This document shows, one piece after another, positions 1 through 11,535 of a DNA stretch of 64,000 nucleotides; position 1 is the stretch's first letter, and each line of letters starts with the position of its first letter. The stretch covers positions 273,160 to 337,159 of the forward strand of contig JAKOGH010000097.1 of assembly GCA_024811115.1 (NCBI GenBank), read 5' to 3'. The DNA comes from Terana coerulea. Its lineage: Eukaryota > Basidiomycota > Agaricomycetes > Polyporales > Phanerochaetaceae. The position numbers were made by a program, and so were the translations under genes. Under the pieces are notes generated by a model. It was not told where the DNA came from, did not search any database, and saw only the letters and a list, made by a program, of their open reading frames with translations.

Positions 1-334
1 ACTGAGAGCAGCATAATGCATAGGACAGTGTGGTGCATGACATACCTGATGGTGAGTCTGAAGGATCATGTCTCTCTCATCCCAAACAAACCTTGCTTTG
101 CAGAGGAACTACTCTCTTTGGCATTCTTAGATGCTTACAAAGATCTCCGACGGATATGGACATGGGTCTGTCTGGGGTGTAGGAACACATTCAGATGGAT
201 CTATATACCTTAATAAAGCAAACCCAGTAGCCTGTCGCATAGGTATGACTCATGTCTTCCCATATGCCCTGTATGATAATCAATGAACGAACCCTTTCTC
301 CATCCAGCAAGGGTTTCAAAGTTCCAATGGAAGT

Positions 335-1531
335 TTTGAGAGAATTAGAATGATTGAACTTATCAATATTCAGCATATTCAGGCTGGTATATATATAAGT
401 AATCTAGGACCTCTGGAACTGCTAAGACTCCTGGTACTATACTCAAGTCTGGCTAATTACAGGTGATCTATATATGTGGCATATGGTGAGGGGTCAAATG
501 ACTCTACTCTAGTCCATGGAATACCCGAGGTATGTGCTCTGGATCCCCTATATCTATAATGGGCAATCGTCCTTGTGGCGCTGATAGATGCTCATGCATA
601 GCAGCGGCTAGGCGCTTATATTCTGACAAGTTTCTCTCGGATAGTACACTGACAGTCCTAGATTGTTGGGTGGCATTCTCATGCATTCTTCAAGGCTGTC
701 TATTAAGGCTTAAGCAATGCACACAGCTATTTTGCACCCTCGCTGTAGTCAGCAAGATATCTCAGGTAAGTTATATACATTTGCAAAGCCGTACTCATTG
801 CACTTATGATGTTCTTCTATAAATTTGACTTCTATCTGCCACTTTATGATTTCAAAACCCACACAAACTGCCCTTCCTCTGCTCTGCAAATCGAAGCCTG
901 CTTCTGTAAAAGCAAGACCTGATGACTCTCCCAGAGTCATTCATTGACCAACAGCCAATAGATGAGGACAAGGCTATCTTGTTCTCTGAGTAAGGTGGCG
1001 TTGCAGATGTTAGTAACACAATTTCCAATCCCACTAATTCTCATTGCGTGCTTTTCTAATTATCTCTGCACTCCATTCATTAAAAACACAAAGCCCAAGA
1101 TGGCAACTCAACTCACAACTGGCCAGCTGACACCTCATCACATTTGGTCAGCCTGAGCAAAACTCTACACACCCCCTTCTGTGATTATCTTAAAACCTCT
1201 TCTCACCATTATGAACCTCTTTCAATGATCACCAGGGCCTGTCAGAATATAAGCGCCTAGCTGCTGCTATGCACGAGCACCTATCAGCGCTATAAGGACT
1301 ATTGCCCAATATGGACATAAGAAATCTAGAGTACAACCTCAGGTATTCTATGGACTAGAGTAGAGTCTTCTGACTTCTCACCATATGCTACATATGTAGA
1401 TCACTTAAAATAGCTAGACCTGAGTATTGTACCAGGAGTTTTAGTAGTCCCAGGGGTCCTTCACTTCATGTATATATACCAGCAGGATAATGCTGAATAT
1501 AACTAAGTTCAATCATTCTCATTCTCTCAGG
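335..1531. repeat. Large imperfect inverted repeat (arms 335-631 and 1239-1531)
   Basis: The reverse complement of 1239-1531 aligns along its whole length with 335-631, at very roughly 80 percent identity by eye. Shared blocks include CTCTACTCTAGTCCAT, the stretch around GGGCAAT and AGGCGCTTATATTCTGACA. The roughly 600 bp between the arms is AT-rich and has no convincing gene. The arms could be long terminal inverted repeats of a DNA transposon or two LTR copies in opposite orientation. I found no target-site duplication, so the class is open. Confidence 0.65.
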
Positions 1532-2945
1532 TTATGAGCCCTGAGCTCTAAACTCATACATTGTTACCTCTGTCACTATTTTAGTTACCTTTGCTGTGTT
1601 CCCACATCTTGGTCCCTTGAACTCTGTTTTACCAAACATTTATACATTTCGGATTAATGAGTAAGTCTTGTTGATTCTGTGTGGCAGAGAATTGTCCTTG
1701 ACAATATTCCTGTGTAACCTGTAGTGTCAGCCAGCTCGCTTAATCCTACTCCCATCTACAACTCATCGCAAGATTAACTTGACCATTTCTGAGCTAAAGA
1801 GTGCTTAGCCAACTATATCAGTTTCAGCGGCCCCAAGCCCCATGGCCAACTTCTACACTTTACCCAAGCTAAGCTCCCTTCAGACACTGCTATCGCTGAT
1901 TAGCTTGATCGAGTTTGCAATCAGTTCAGGGCACGCTGAGAAGAAAGCCGAGTGTGAATGCATCCTGGCTGGTTCTCGGAGGCCTACTCTCGCCGAGAGG
2001 CTCTCAGAAATCTTTGCTCTGACTTTTACTTCCATCATCGCAAAGTCTATTCTTCTCAACTTCTCGAAGTTGACCAAGGCTGACCTTATCTGGATCTTTA
2101 ACCCAAAGTTCAGTGCTACGCTCAAGCATCTGGACGTCTTCAAAACCTTCACATGGGAAGAATCCGTCAACTGCATGTTGATCAAAAATCTCTAAGGGCT
2201 CATTCGACAGCTTACCTACCTCTATTGTTTGTTGAAGGATACTGGAAAGGAAAGGACAAGAGAGGAATTCTAGGCATGAAATTACAGTTTAAAAGAGCAT
2301 CAGAGAGATTTCCTTCAAGGGCCTGCGTAAGAACCAGGCTTATATTATCAAAGTGCTCAACGCAGTTTATAAGGAAACTACTTCAAGAAGCTCTAGTTGG
2401 ATTACAAAGAATTTTCTCCATTATATTAAATATCTTATGTTATATTTGAAGTGTTTATCGGAATAGTTTGGAATTTGGATACATTATTACTCAACTTTAC
2501 CCACTCAATTGGCAATTACGGCTTGCTGATCTAAAGCAGTTTGCTACATAGCGCCTACTACATCAAAGGAACTTCCTGAAACCGTCGCCCAATTCCGAGA
2601 ATGGTTAAACATCTTAAACGCACAACCCAAATGCAACTGGTTTAGGAACTCAGGCATACTAGCTGAAAGTTTTCTTACACCAGCTGAGCATGCGATTAAG
2701 AGATTTTTCGCTCCTGAAGAATTTGGCTACAACAAATATCTTCATGCACCATCCTCGCGTGACTTCACACTTAGACTCAGAGACGACGAGGGAACCGATT
2801 ACATTTCTTTTATCCTTGCAAACATGATGACCCAGAATCATGTGCAATAGAAGTTGACAATGAAATCTATTGCAGACCCAAAGTACCAGTATCCAGGTTA
2901 TCGGACTTGAATCTCGTCTCTAGAGATCACATGGCAAGCTACGCT
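1532..2945. other. Decayed repeat-like stretch without a recognisable gene
   Basis: AT-rich sequence. The longest open frame (plus, about 1842-2195, 117 codons) has no motif I recognise, and an antisense frame is open over almost the same interval. Frames downstream to 2945 are broken by many stops. Lying between an inverted repeat and a hAT element, it is probably old transposon debris. Confidence 0.3.
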
Positions 2946-3267
2946 TAGTGAAAAGCATGGGTAAGCCTGACCCGTAAGGTTCATGGGTATGGATATAAAT
3001 GGGTATGGGTGCAGGTATGAGCTTTGAAACATATGACACCCATAAGCAACCCATACCCTTGAACTCACTTTAAGATAACTTAAAATGCATGTAGCTAGTA
3101 GCGCGCAGTTGTGTATTGCAGCGCATGTGATGGCACTTTCTTAAACATGGCTGTGCAAATATATTCCCTTTCCCATGCTTGTGTGAACCTTAATCATTAA
3201 AATATACAGCACCCCTCATGAATAGGCAGCAGTACAGGCATTTTGGAGACTCGAAGGGCTCCAGCAG

Positions 3268-4430
3268 TTGTCCTTTTTTGTAACCCCATCAGCCTTCATT
3301 CCTATGAGCAAACACAAGTTCTCAAAAGCACCAAAGCCGGCAGCCAGAAGCGAGCTCGCCAGGCAGTCACTATCTCTGCCTTCATCGGATGATGGACATA
3401 CGCCCACAGCGTCTGTGTTTGTATCAGATTGTTGGGCCAGAGTTGAAGATGTTGACAAGGAAGAAGAGGGTAATATTGAGGTAATCTCTGATGAGATTGA
3501 CTTGAAGAATTTCTTAGTCACTGAAGAAGCCGAAGAGGAACAGCTCAGTATATTTTCTGTAAAATGAATTAGCAGAACACTTACTGCTATCTTGCAGCTT
3601 GCATGAAGGAGGATTGGATTTCCGTGACATACGCCTTCTTTGCAGAGACTCCAAGCATCCTAGTACATCAATGGTCGTTGGGTCCATATATTTTGATGCC
3701 TTGGCTGTGGGTGCAAGCATATCATTAACCAGTATCTTAACACTGGTGACACAAGCTCAATGGGCAATATAACAAAACATGTCATCTCCTGCTGGGGCAA
3801 GGAGGCCCTTGACTCTACTCGCGCAATGTTCAAGAATGCAAAGGAGTCACGTCCAAAGGTGAAGGCCCTCAGTTGCTGCAGTTCCATTGTTGAGGCATTC
3901 AGACATATACTAGAGAGCAAAGAAACCTATTCGAATCATCGGCATGATCCCGTGCAAGCACAGTGAGTAAAGCAAAATGTTTAATGTGTTCAAAAACTCA
4001 TTGGCGCCGAAGGCGGAGACTGTCGCGGTGGGTGGTGGAGAGCTTGCATCTGTTCAAGATAGTCAAGGATTGTAGCTTCCGCTGCTTGATGAAAGCAGGC
4101 CGACCAGAGTGCCCTATCATGTTGGCAACCACACTAGCACGTGAAATTCGTCGTTGCTTTGTCAATGCTCACACACGCATTGCTGAGCTATTGAAGGTAT
4201 GTTAGAGTGCCCTGTATTGGAAGTAGTACAAAGAACTGAGAACTTACCCCTTCGTTAAATAGTGAGTACAAGTTAAGCTATGCCACAGACTGCTGGACAT
4301 CTCCAAACTATCGAGCTTTCATGGCCATGGTTGTGTACGCTGAGAAGGATGACAAGCAGCAGTTGATCTTGCTCAACTTGCTTGAAATTGCCGAGTCGCA
4401 CATAAGCAAAGACCTTTGCTTGTGAATTTA
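3268..4430 (+). pseudogene. hAT transposase N-terminal half, fragmented
   Basis: The first piece (3268-3567) is acidic and Ser-rich. The second (3760-3966) contains HVISCWGKEALDSTRAMF, like the region after the BED finger in fungal hAT transposases. In 4035-4205 the frame reads CLMKAGRPECPIM followed by IRRCFVNAHTRIAELLK, matching the conserved 'M.tGRP' block. In 4262-4430 YATDCWTSPNYRAFMA is the hAT block carrying the first catalytic Asp ('T.D.WtS.n'). The pieces lie in different frames, some separated by plausible introns. The coding is decayed, and the next conserved block appears only at 6.85 kb. Confidence 0.65.
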
Positions 4431-5400
4431 ATAAGTGCCTGCATCTGGAAAAACCCCCTTCTAATTCATACCTTATGCTTCTTTTCTAGTGCTAAGTCAC
4501 TTATAGTGCCCTTTTTCACACTTTGCCCAAATGCTTCACTAAAATATGGATCATTTAGCTAATCTACCCCTATTAGTTGGTTAACCAGTTTTTGCCTTTC
4601 AACATTCTAATCTGCTATTTACTCACAGCTTTTTATCAACTAATTCACTTTTTATCACTTACTAATGCCTTAGTGCATACTTTTATTAGCTTATCAACTA
4701 AGCTTCTTTTTACCTAATTTGTCACTATTCTATGTTTTATCAATAGCTTATGGTTATATTCTTACCCACTTGGATGTTATTTGTGCCTCATTTATTACAT
4801 TATTTAGAGCTTATCCAACATATCTTGCTATTGCTTTTATTTATTACTTAGATCCTTATTATTATATTGCTTAGAGCTAATTTGGTTCTATTTTATACTT
4901 TTTGGGCTAATTAGCAAACTTGCATACTTACTGAAAGCCAACCGCAGGTTAACAATACTCAGGCATATGATAAGAGAACAGGAATGAACTATGTTCTTTG
5001 TTATAGTAGTGTAAGTCTAATGATATATATAAGCACTGTAGAATAATAATGTACCTTCGTTATAGTGGTGTAAGTCTAAGGACCACAACAAAGGGAACTG
5101 TCTTTCAAGACAGAATCCCAAAAGGAAAGGGCACTTGTAATCCTGCACCAGGGTTACATTTACACTATTATACTTTTAGAGTTAATGCAGCCATTACTCT
5201 ATATTCTAACCCAGTTAGCATGTAAATGCATAATGGACTCCTTATTAGCTTATTTCTGGAAATATACAAGGCTTTCAGAATATTCTCAAATGCACTAATT
5301 TTAAAGAGTGACGGCTTTGAAAAAGAGCAAAACAGCATACTAAGTGTGTTTTTGAACACAGGTCGAGGGCTTGGTATGGATTTGTGGCCAATAAAAGTAT
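4431..5400. other. AT-rich interruption inside the hAT element
   Basis: No gene is seen. The stretch is rich in TTA/TTAT tracts. It contains two direct copies of about 26 bp sharing GTTATAGT.GTGTAAGTCTAA, near 4998-5022 and 5058-5082. These may be remains of a separate insertion. Confidence 0.3.
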
Positions 5401-5474
5401 GCCCATGCGAGACTCGAACTCAGAGTCGCCTGGTTATAATCTTGTGCAGAGTTAACAGCTGCGCCATAGCGGGT
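5401..5474 (-). pseudogene. tRNA-like sequence (SINE head or tRNA pseudogene)
   Basis: On the minus strand an A-box-like TGGCGCAGCTGTTAACT is followed about 40 nt later by a B-box-like AGTTCGAGTCT, the spacing of an internal Pol III promoter. The 3' end (CATGGGC) pairs only partly with the 5' end (ACCCGCT), and the anticodon arm does not fold cleanly, so this is not a functional tRNA. A TTTT tract follows about 10 nt later on the same strand. A tRNA-derived SINE head is the most likely reading. Confidence 0.4.
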
Positions 5475-5499
5475 TAGGCACAAGTGTATCGGACAAGTA

Positions 5500-6470
5500 T
5501 TCATAGTGGTCAGCACTTTGAAGCGCCTTCACGCCCTAGCGTTGTCCGAGTCGTTCATCTCCCTTCGTCCCCATCATTAACCGACGCGTCGCCAGCGTCG
5601 CAACCTCCTACCGCGACCCTAGGACCCCAAAAAGCGCCACGCGAGACTGGAGGAAATGAAGGAAAGCCTGAGGGGGCTCGCCCTGGAGACCAGGTATGTG
5701 CCCCACTCGTCGTGTCGCCACTAATACACTGCACCATCCACGGCCGTGCTTGCACCTGTGGATGGTATTCTACGACTAGGTCTCACCCATGGACACTGCG
5801 CGCGAATGCCGCTTAGGCAAGCATAACGCAGCAGGCCCAAGACTGGCCGACACGGGGGCGTGCCGCCCGATGCAAGAGGCTGCTACGCACCATGCCAAGG
5901 GTCGGGACAGCGACCTCAGCACCCGGTACTGACGCACACACAACACGCCCGACGCCAGCACGCGAGAAGTGGCGAAGCACGGCCAGCGCGCAAACCGACG
6001 CAGGCGAACGCGCCCGCCCGACGTAAGGGACCGGTGTACAACACGAAGGGCCAGGCAGCGACATACAAGCACGACGCCGACCAATGCAGCCCGCGCACAA
6101 CGCCAACGCCCGGCCCGGCAGGACGTGGCAAAGCACGGCCAGCGCAGGCCAACGCAGCGAGCGTGCCGGCCGTTACAAAGGGCCGACGTCACGACGTGAG
6201 GGACTAGGGTAGCAAGCTACTAGCCGCAGCGCCAGCGAGCGCAGCAACACCCGCGCGGCACTGATGTGCGCAGGACGTGGCGAAGCAACGACAGCGTGCA
6301 GACCGGCCTGACAAGTGTGCCCCCGTCAGAAGGGGCTGGCGCATGTGAGGGCCAGGGTAGTGGTGTATGTAAGTATATTACTGACAGATACAACACCCAG
6401 GTGGGCATGGCGCCAGTGCAGGTGAGTATGGTGCATGGTGCATGGGCTTACCTGCAGCAGTACAAGTAGT
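5500..6470. repeat. GC-rich island with degenerate ~155-bp tandem units
   Basis: A block far more GC-rich than the flanking AT-rich hAT sequence. A 19-bp core recurs: GGCGAAGCACGGCCAGCGC at 5971, GGCAAAGCACGGCCAGCGC at 6127 and GGCGAAGCAACGACAGCGT at 6279. The 156- and 152-bp spacing implies tandem units; a more diverged unit may precede them at about 5827-5970. Several overlapping frames are open on both strands, as expected for GC-rich DNA, and none resembles a protein. It is probably an insertion of non-coding satellite-like DNA. Confidence 0.5.
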
Positions 6471-6849
6471 TTGTTGTGTTAGGTAGCTTAGTCTTGTATA
6501 TAGATAGCTAAATATGCAATACAGAGCATCGGATTAAATTAAGAAGGGGATTTCTCAGATGACTAGTCAAGCAGTAGTGGTATTATAGCTGCATGTGAGG
6601 AACAAAATAGGACAGTAAGGAAACAAATAGCTGAGAAATAGGACTAATTGCCCTAATATATAGAATAATTAAGACAATTAGCAAAGGACCTCACTAAACT
6701 GCCTTATTAGCCTTATGTATCTATTTATCTAGTTGTGTTACTTTGATGCTTATGTGCAATGAATTAGTGCTTATCAGCAGGCATTAGGCGGGAATAGTAA
6801 GGGGGGTTTTTTCGGATGTGGAACAATTCACTCTTGAGGAGTTGGTAAG

Positions 6850-7720
6850 CATGCTTGTAAAAAATAGCATACAAGCAGCTCACCTAATGGGCATTCAGAT
6901 CCTTGGCCATGCAAGTGACAATGCAACAAACAACGATAAGATGATCCAGGAGCTCAGCGAAGCTCAATGAAGCGTTTGGCGGCTCACAAGCTCAAGGTCA
7001 TTGTCTGCATATATTGTCAACCTCGTCACAAAGACGATCCTTTGCCAGTTTAACATGCGCCAAGGACAAAAAGGATGCCGGCGTAGTAGATGACAAGGCT
7101 GAGTCTTTGCTGGCTAACTTTGCTGCTAGGAATAACCTCAAGGACTTCATGCACCTGAAGAGCAAGGTGGAGATGTTGGCGAGGAGGTTGCTGATGATAT
7201 TGACAGCTGGGTTGATGAACGGCATAATCTAACAGAGGTGGAGAGGGAAGAGCTTAGTGAGAGGTCCTCCCGGCTAAAGTGGTCTCGCTAAAGTAATATC
7301 TTTGTGCTACATATCTTTATCTCCTGTTAACTGTTGCTCTCCTGGCTTTGCAAGCTATCCTTCTCGATGATCAACTCCTCCACAAAATTCTGCTGATGTG
7401 GCAAAAGCTCTTCAAGTTGTTAAAGCTTGTTGTTCCGAAATATGCCGTGTGATGTTGCGACTAGCTGGAATTCAGCGTTCGCAATGTTGACATTTGCGGT
7501 GAAGTATTGTGCAGCCATCGACCAGCTTACGAGCAATAGAGCAGTGGACTTGAGGCATTTAGAGTTAGACAAAGAGGAGTGGGAGCTCGCGGTGTAGCTC
7601 AAAGGCATCTTCAAGGTCAGTGACATGTCGTATATATAACTGTTTGACGTCTTAAAGCAGCTATTTGCTCTTGTTGCTGTGCAGGTCTTCGGGATGCGAC
7701 TCACTTCCTCTCTTGCAATG
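6850..7720 (+). pseudogene. hAT transposase central region, fragmented
   Basis: The frame over 6880-6967 reads HLMGIQILGHASDNATNND, matching the hAT 'DNA.NNd' block with its catalytic Asp. Around 7010-7060 follows YIVNLVTKTILCQFN, the usual 'hi.NLv.k..l.qF' segment. The piece from about 7430 reads VVPKYAVCDVATSWNSAF followed by a YCAAIDQL block, matching 'D..TRWnSty.ML...' with the Arg replaced by Ser. Frame changes and stops separate the blocks. The order agrees with the other fragments, so one gene is being read. Confidence 0.65.
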
Positions 7721-7849
7721 GGTCAGCATGCTACTTTGTGATCCCCGTTATGGACCTCATAGATGAAGTTTTAATGAACCATTCCCTCGATATGAAGTAC
7801 AAACCGTCAATTTGCACCCGCGTGTGCTGATCACGGCTAGTAAGTGCCC

Positions 7850-8757
7850 TGAAGCGGAGCACGAAATTGCCTTTTTGTCACTACACTCCCGGTTGCACTA
7901 GGACCCCGGACACCACTCCGAAGTCCCAAGGCGTCGGCGCCCTCGACTTACTTTCCTCGAGATACGCCCTTGTGGCGCGCATGTCGCGTCCGTCCAGAAC
8001 CTACGCGGCTCTCGCAACAGGCAGTGCCGCCATCAGTCCAAAAGATGCAGGCCACGTCAGCACTGGCAAGCTCTTGCCCTGGACTTAGGCACGCAATCAA
8101 AACAACGGCACTGCATAGTATGCCGCTTCACCAAGTCACTCCTGCCGGGTGCTCGGATGGTACCTGGCAGTGCCACACCATGTTTCATTGGTGCTCAGTG
8201 CTTGTGCGGCGCACAACAAGTTCCTGGCTAGTATATTCCGACTTGGTCTTTCCTTATCCATACCACTTTTGTATTCAAAACACTCTTTCACTCGTGCTCG
8301 GACTTGGTCCATTAGTGCTGTTTGCTAGGTACCGGGCCCGTAGAAATACTCTGTACATACTCTCTGCAATACAAGTTACCTTTCCTCTTCTTCATGCCCC
8401 GCTACGTGTTAAGACTACAAGCACCTCGGTGCTTCTTAGTATCCGCTCTCATTTAGTACTCATCCCGTTGGCTGTGTGGTTTGACTCAACGTTGAGTCTT
8501 GCCCCAGTCCCCTTGTACATCGTCCTCAAGTCTCTCAGCTTTGGTGCTCTCTCGCTCGGTCTCTGTTACAGACCTCGCCCGACTGTTACTCTCCTCACGA
8601 GGTCTTTGGTCCCTGACTCCTGCTGGCAACCCGGCCGCAGAGTTAGTGACATCACTCACTCACATAAAACCGCTCCTCGACTCGGTGCTTTGGCCCGAGC
8701 CCGCTGTCTGTTGGGTTAGGGTTAGGTGATCGCACCGAGGCATAGTGCAGCGTATCA
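7850..8757 (+). mobile_element. 908-bp insertion with TG...CA ends inside the hAT element (candidate solo LTR)
   Basis: The hAT sequence is interrupted by a block of higher GC content that starts TGAAGCGG and ends GTATCA. The 9-bp string AGTGCCCTG stands at 7843-7851 and again at 8757-8765. Read with TG/CA ends, this gives a 6-bp duplication GTGCCC (7844-7849 and 8758-8763). That fits a solo LTR, although 5 bp is more usual. No terminal inverted repeat is seen, which argues against a MULE despite the 9-bp repeat. Open frames inside (for example 7970-8719) have no recognisable product. Confidence 0.5.
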
Positions 8758-9359
8758 GTGCCCTGTAAAAGACTCTCAACTATTACAGCAAGACGGATGG
8801 CTTGCACTTGTGATTGCCTGCTGTGGGTATATACTCTTGTCCGATCTGTGCCGCTCTAAGTTGATTTCTAATTCATTGCTATAGTGCTCCATCCCAGCTA
8901 CAAACTCAAGTACTTTCATAACACTAGCTGGCAGGCAACTGGATTGAAGGCTGAGCACATCACCCGAGAGCAATGGACAAGTTCATGAACAGATGCAAAA
9001 GTCGAGAGAGCTAGCAAGGTCGAGGCCGAGGTTGCAGCACAGCCTGCAGTGCGTCATTAACATGTCTTTCTTTACTTGTTGCTTACTACTAACTTGCGCG
9101 AGGTGGCTCAGAACATGTTTGACAATATCCCCAGCCTCGCTATAAACCTCGCCAATGCTCTTGCTCCGGCTGCAAAACAAGCTTGACCTCTTCCTCTCGT
9201 TGCCCATTGAGAAGCTCAACGGTGTCAATTCAATCACATGGTAGCATGCTTATCAAGTGACCTACTCTCAGCTCTCACATAGCAATTAGTTATCTTCTCG
9301 CACTGATATGTACAGTCGTTTCCTTTACTTAAGATCCTTTCTGATGTTTCTCTCTAGCT

Positions 9360-9600
9360 ACGAGCATTGATATTGAACGTATGTTCAGTCATGGACGTAT
9401 CCTACTTTCACACATCTGCAACTGGTTGTCAGCAAAGAGTACTCACGCACTCATCTGCTTTAGTGAGTAGAGCCGCATGGGTCTTGTCAAGGATGAGGAC
9501 ATCCTTGCCGTCACCAGCAAGGGCTATGACACCAAGGATAAGTCTATTGCTAAGGTCGAGGAGGGCTGGGACGTGATTGCCCATGGCTCAACCAGCTTTT
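9360..9600 (+). pseudogene. hAT transposase C-terminal dimerisation domain, with stop
   Basis: The plus frame from about 9367 reads IDIERMFSHGRILLSHI and then NWLSAKSTHALICFSE, the hAT dimerisation signature ('s..vER.FS.gr....rn.ls..t..al'). An in-frame TAG at about 9470 precedes SRMGLVKDEDILAV. The frame closes after GWDVIAHGSTSF at 9601. This is the most readable part of the element and fixes its orientation as plus. Poorly preserved pieces at 8770-9240 probably correspond to the segment just upstream. Confidence 0.75.
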
Positions 9601-9893
9601 AAACAGTGCCCAATGTATATTTTACTTCCAATCTATGATACTACATGCGTTCTAGCTGTGATACACCACAAACCCGTGAGATGTACCCATATTCATGCAA
9701 ACCCATACCTACCCATTGTAAACCCTAACCCGTAAGATGAGTTGGGTTTCCTGTGGGTATAAGTGTGGGTAGGACCTTCAGACACCCAGGGTTCACCTGT
9801 GCTGTTCATTACTTGCATATTCTGGAGAGTTTGAGGAGTGTGCCACTCAGTAATTGCTCATACCTTGGCTAGGTCTATTTTCACCTCTCTGGC

Positions 9894-10500
9894 TCAAATG
9901 ACCACGCCCAGGTATTTGATCTCCTCTTTGTCAAACTTGCATTTCTCTGATTTCAAGAACAGGTCGTACTCCTTCAGCCGATGCAGGACTTCGTAGATAG
10001 TTTCTTGGTGTGTCTCTGAGTTGCTGCTATAGATTAGAATATCATCCATATAGACAGCCATCTTGTTTGCCGCTATCAGGTCTGCGAAGATTGCATTCAT
10101 GAGTGACTGGAAGGTAGCCGGTGAATTCGTTAGCCCAAAGAACATGACCTTTGGTTTGAAGAGTCCTCTGTTTGTGATGAATGCTGCTTTCCGTTGATCT
10201 GACTCGCAAATCTGGATGTTATTGTATCCCCATCGAATGTTAAACTTCGTGAAGACTTAAGCTCCCTTCAGCTTGTTAATGATGTCTGACGCTAGAGGGA
10301 GTGGGTAGCAGGTCTTGATGGTAATCTCGTTGAGCTTCTAGTAGCCCTGGACCAGTCGCAGTTTGCCATCCTTCTTTTAATAAAGAAGACCGGTGATGCC
10401 ATAGGAGACTTGGAGGGGACGATGTATCCTTTGGCTAGACTCTCATTGAGAAAACGTCCCAACTCTTCATCTTCTGAAACTGACATTGTGAAGGCTTGGG
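9894..10500 (-). pseudogene. Gypsy reverse transcriptase fragment
   Basis: The frame 10145-9894 contains MFFGLTNSPATFQSLMN, then VYMDDILIYS with the YMDD catalytic box, then YDLFLKSEKCKFDKEEI and YLGVVI. Upstream, in another frame, INKLKGA.VFTKFNIRWGYN gives the first catalytic region with the expected Asp replaced by Asn (FTKFNIRWGYN for 'F.klDlr.gy'). The fingers and palm are thus partly present. RNase H and integrase are absent. Confidence 0.8.
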
Positions 10501-10733
10501 TGTGCAGTGTTTCTGGAGCTCCTTCCTTGAGATCAATGGTGTAGTCTCATGATTTGTGTTCGAGTAGTCGATGTGACTCTTCCTCGGAGAATACGTGAGT
10601 GTGGTGACAATACTCCTCTGGGACCATCTCTTCAAAGGACCGCTGCCTTTGCTTGCGCGATTCCTCTTCAGCAATCTGCTGCGAGTAGATGTATCCAGCA
10701 CACATCCATAGCTCATCTCCTCCTTCTAGAAGT

Positions 10734-11110
10734 CTAGCTTTGATCCAGCTTCACCGCTGCCTTCCAGTTGGCTTCCACTCTTTGAGAGCGCTGCTCTGCT
10801 TCCAACTCTAGTGTTCCGTCCCGCCAGTTAACTTGTGGATTGACTGATCTCAGCCAGGGCAGTTCTAGGATGACGTCCTCAGGTCCTAGGCTTATTACTA
10901 GAAAATCCCACTCTTGATCATGGCTGCTGATAACCAGTCTCACCCGTGTGAAATGAGTGACAGTTTCGGCTTGGTTAGGGCTACCGTCAATGTTGTAAAG
11001 GGGCAGTTGGTGAACCAAGGGGCTAAGTGCAAGATTGCGCTTTTAAGCATAGTCTCTGTCGACAAACAGTTCGCTGGCGCCGTTGTCTAGCATGACCCGA
11101 GTCCTTTCAC
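10734..11110 (-). pseudogene. Gypsy aspartic protease fragment
   Basis: The minus strand near 11100-11050 reads TRVMLDNGASELFVD, the retroviral-type aspartic protease active-site region. The usual D-S/T-G is D-N-G here. An in-frame stop follows before VHQLPLYNIDGSPNQAET. The domain then continues through FLVISLGPEDVILELPWL, like 'lG..fl....wl' of gypsy proteases. The Asn substitution and the stop make it inactive. Confidence 0.65.
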
Positions 11111-11535
11111 TTGCTACATACGCTGCAACTCAGAAGTGTTTCGACTGGCAATCTAACTCCTGAAGCTGGCATGAAGAAACTGTGTCATACATAGTACTTA
11201 CGACGTCTAGTACAGAAGGAGCAGGTGCTACAGACTTGGGTGCTACAGTGTCCTTGGGACTATGAAATGGCAGAGTTGAATCCGTGCTAGCAGTCTTGAA
11301 AGTTGAATCCTGTGGGTCTATGTCAACTACTGGTATTACAAAAGAAACAGTTTTCTTGAAATGCGACTGAACGGAATGGGACTTTAGAGACAAAGTCAAA
11401 GGAACCTGGAACGGTGATGGTACATGTGCAGAAGGAACAGGATCTGAGTCAGTGTCTGTTTCAGAACAAGGGTCCACATACAATAATGAGAAATGATTAA
11501 ACCTAGGGAAACGCGCTGGGTTCTTAGCTGCAGCC

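Larger units (their letters stand above)
2946..9799 (+). mobile_element. Decayed hAT-superfamily DNA transposon with nested insertions
   Basis: Collinear plus-strand pieces of one hAT transposase are spread over 3.2-9.6 kb. The left edge begins TAGTG and is followed by subterminal GGGTATGGGT-type repeats (2965-3060). The right edge near 9799 has the same repeats inverted (ACCCATACCTACCCATT, 9680-9790). The 9.8 kb end reads CACCT rather than the CACTA expected, and no 8-bp target duplication can be recognised, so both boundaries are approximate. The element is far longer than an intact hAT (about 3-4 kb) because other sequences were inserted, notably 7850-8757 and the GC-rich block at 5.5-6.5 kb. 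It cannot encode an active transposase. Confidence 0.7.

Noticed and set aside
5776..6192. Minus-strand frame of 138 Arg/Cys-rich codons
   Set aside because: Open only because of the GC-rich tandem repeat; overlapping frames on both strands are equally open.
8713..8728. TTAGGG-like repeats (TTGGGTTAGGGTTAGG)
   Set aside because: Only about two units inside an inserted block; too short to claim an interstitial telomere. The GGGTAAGGGT repeats at 53.1-54.0 kb are MITE subterminal repeats with a different unit.
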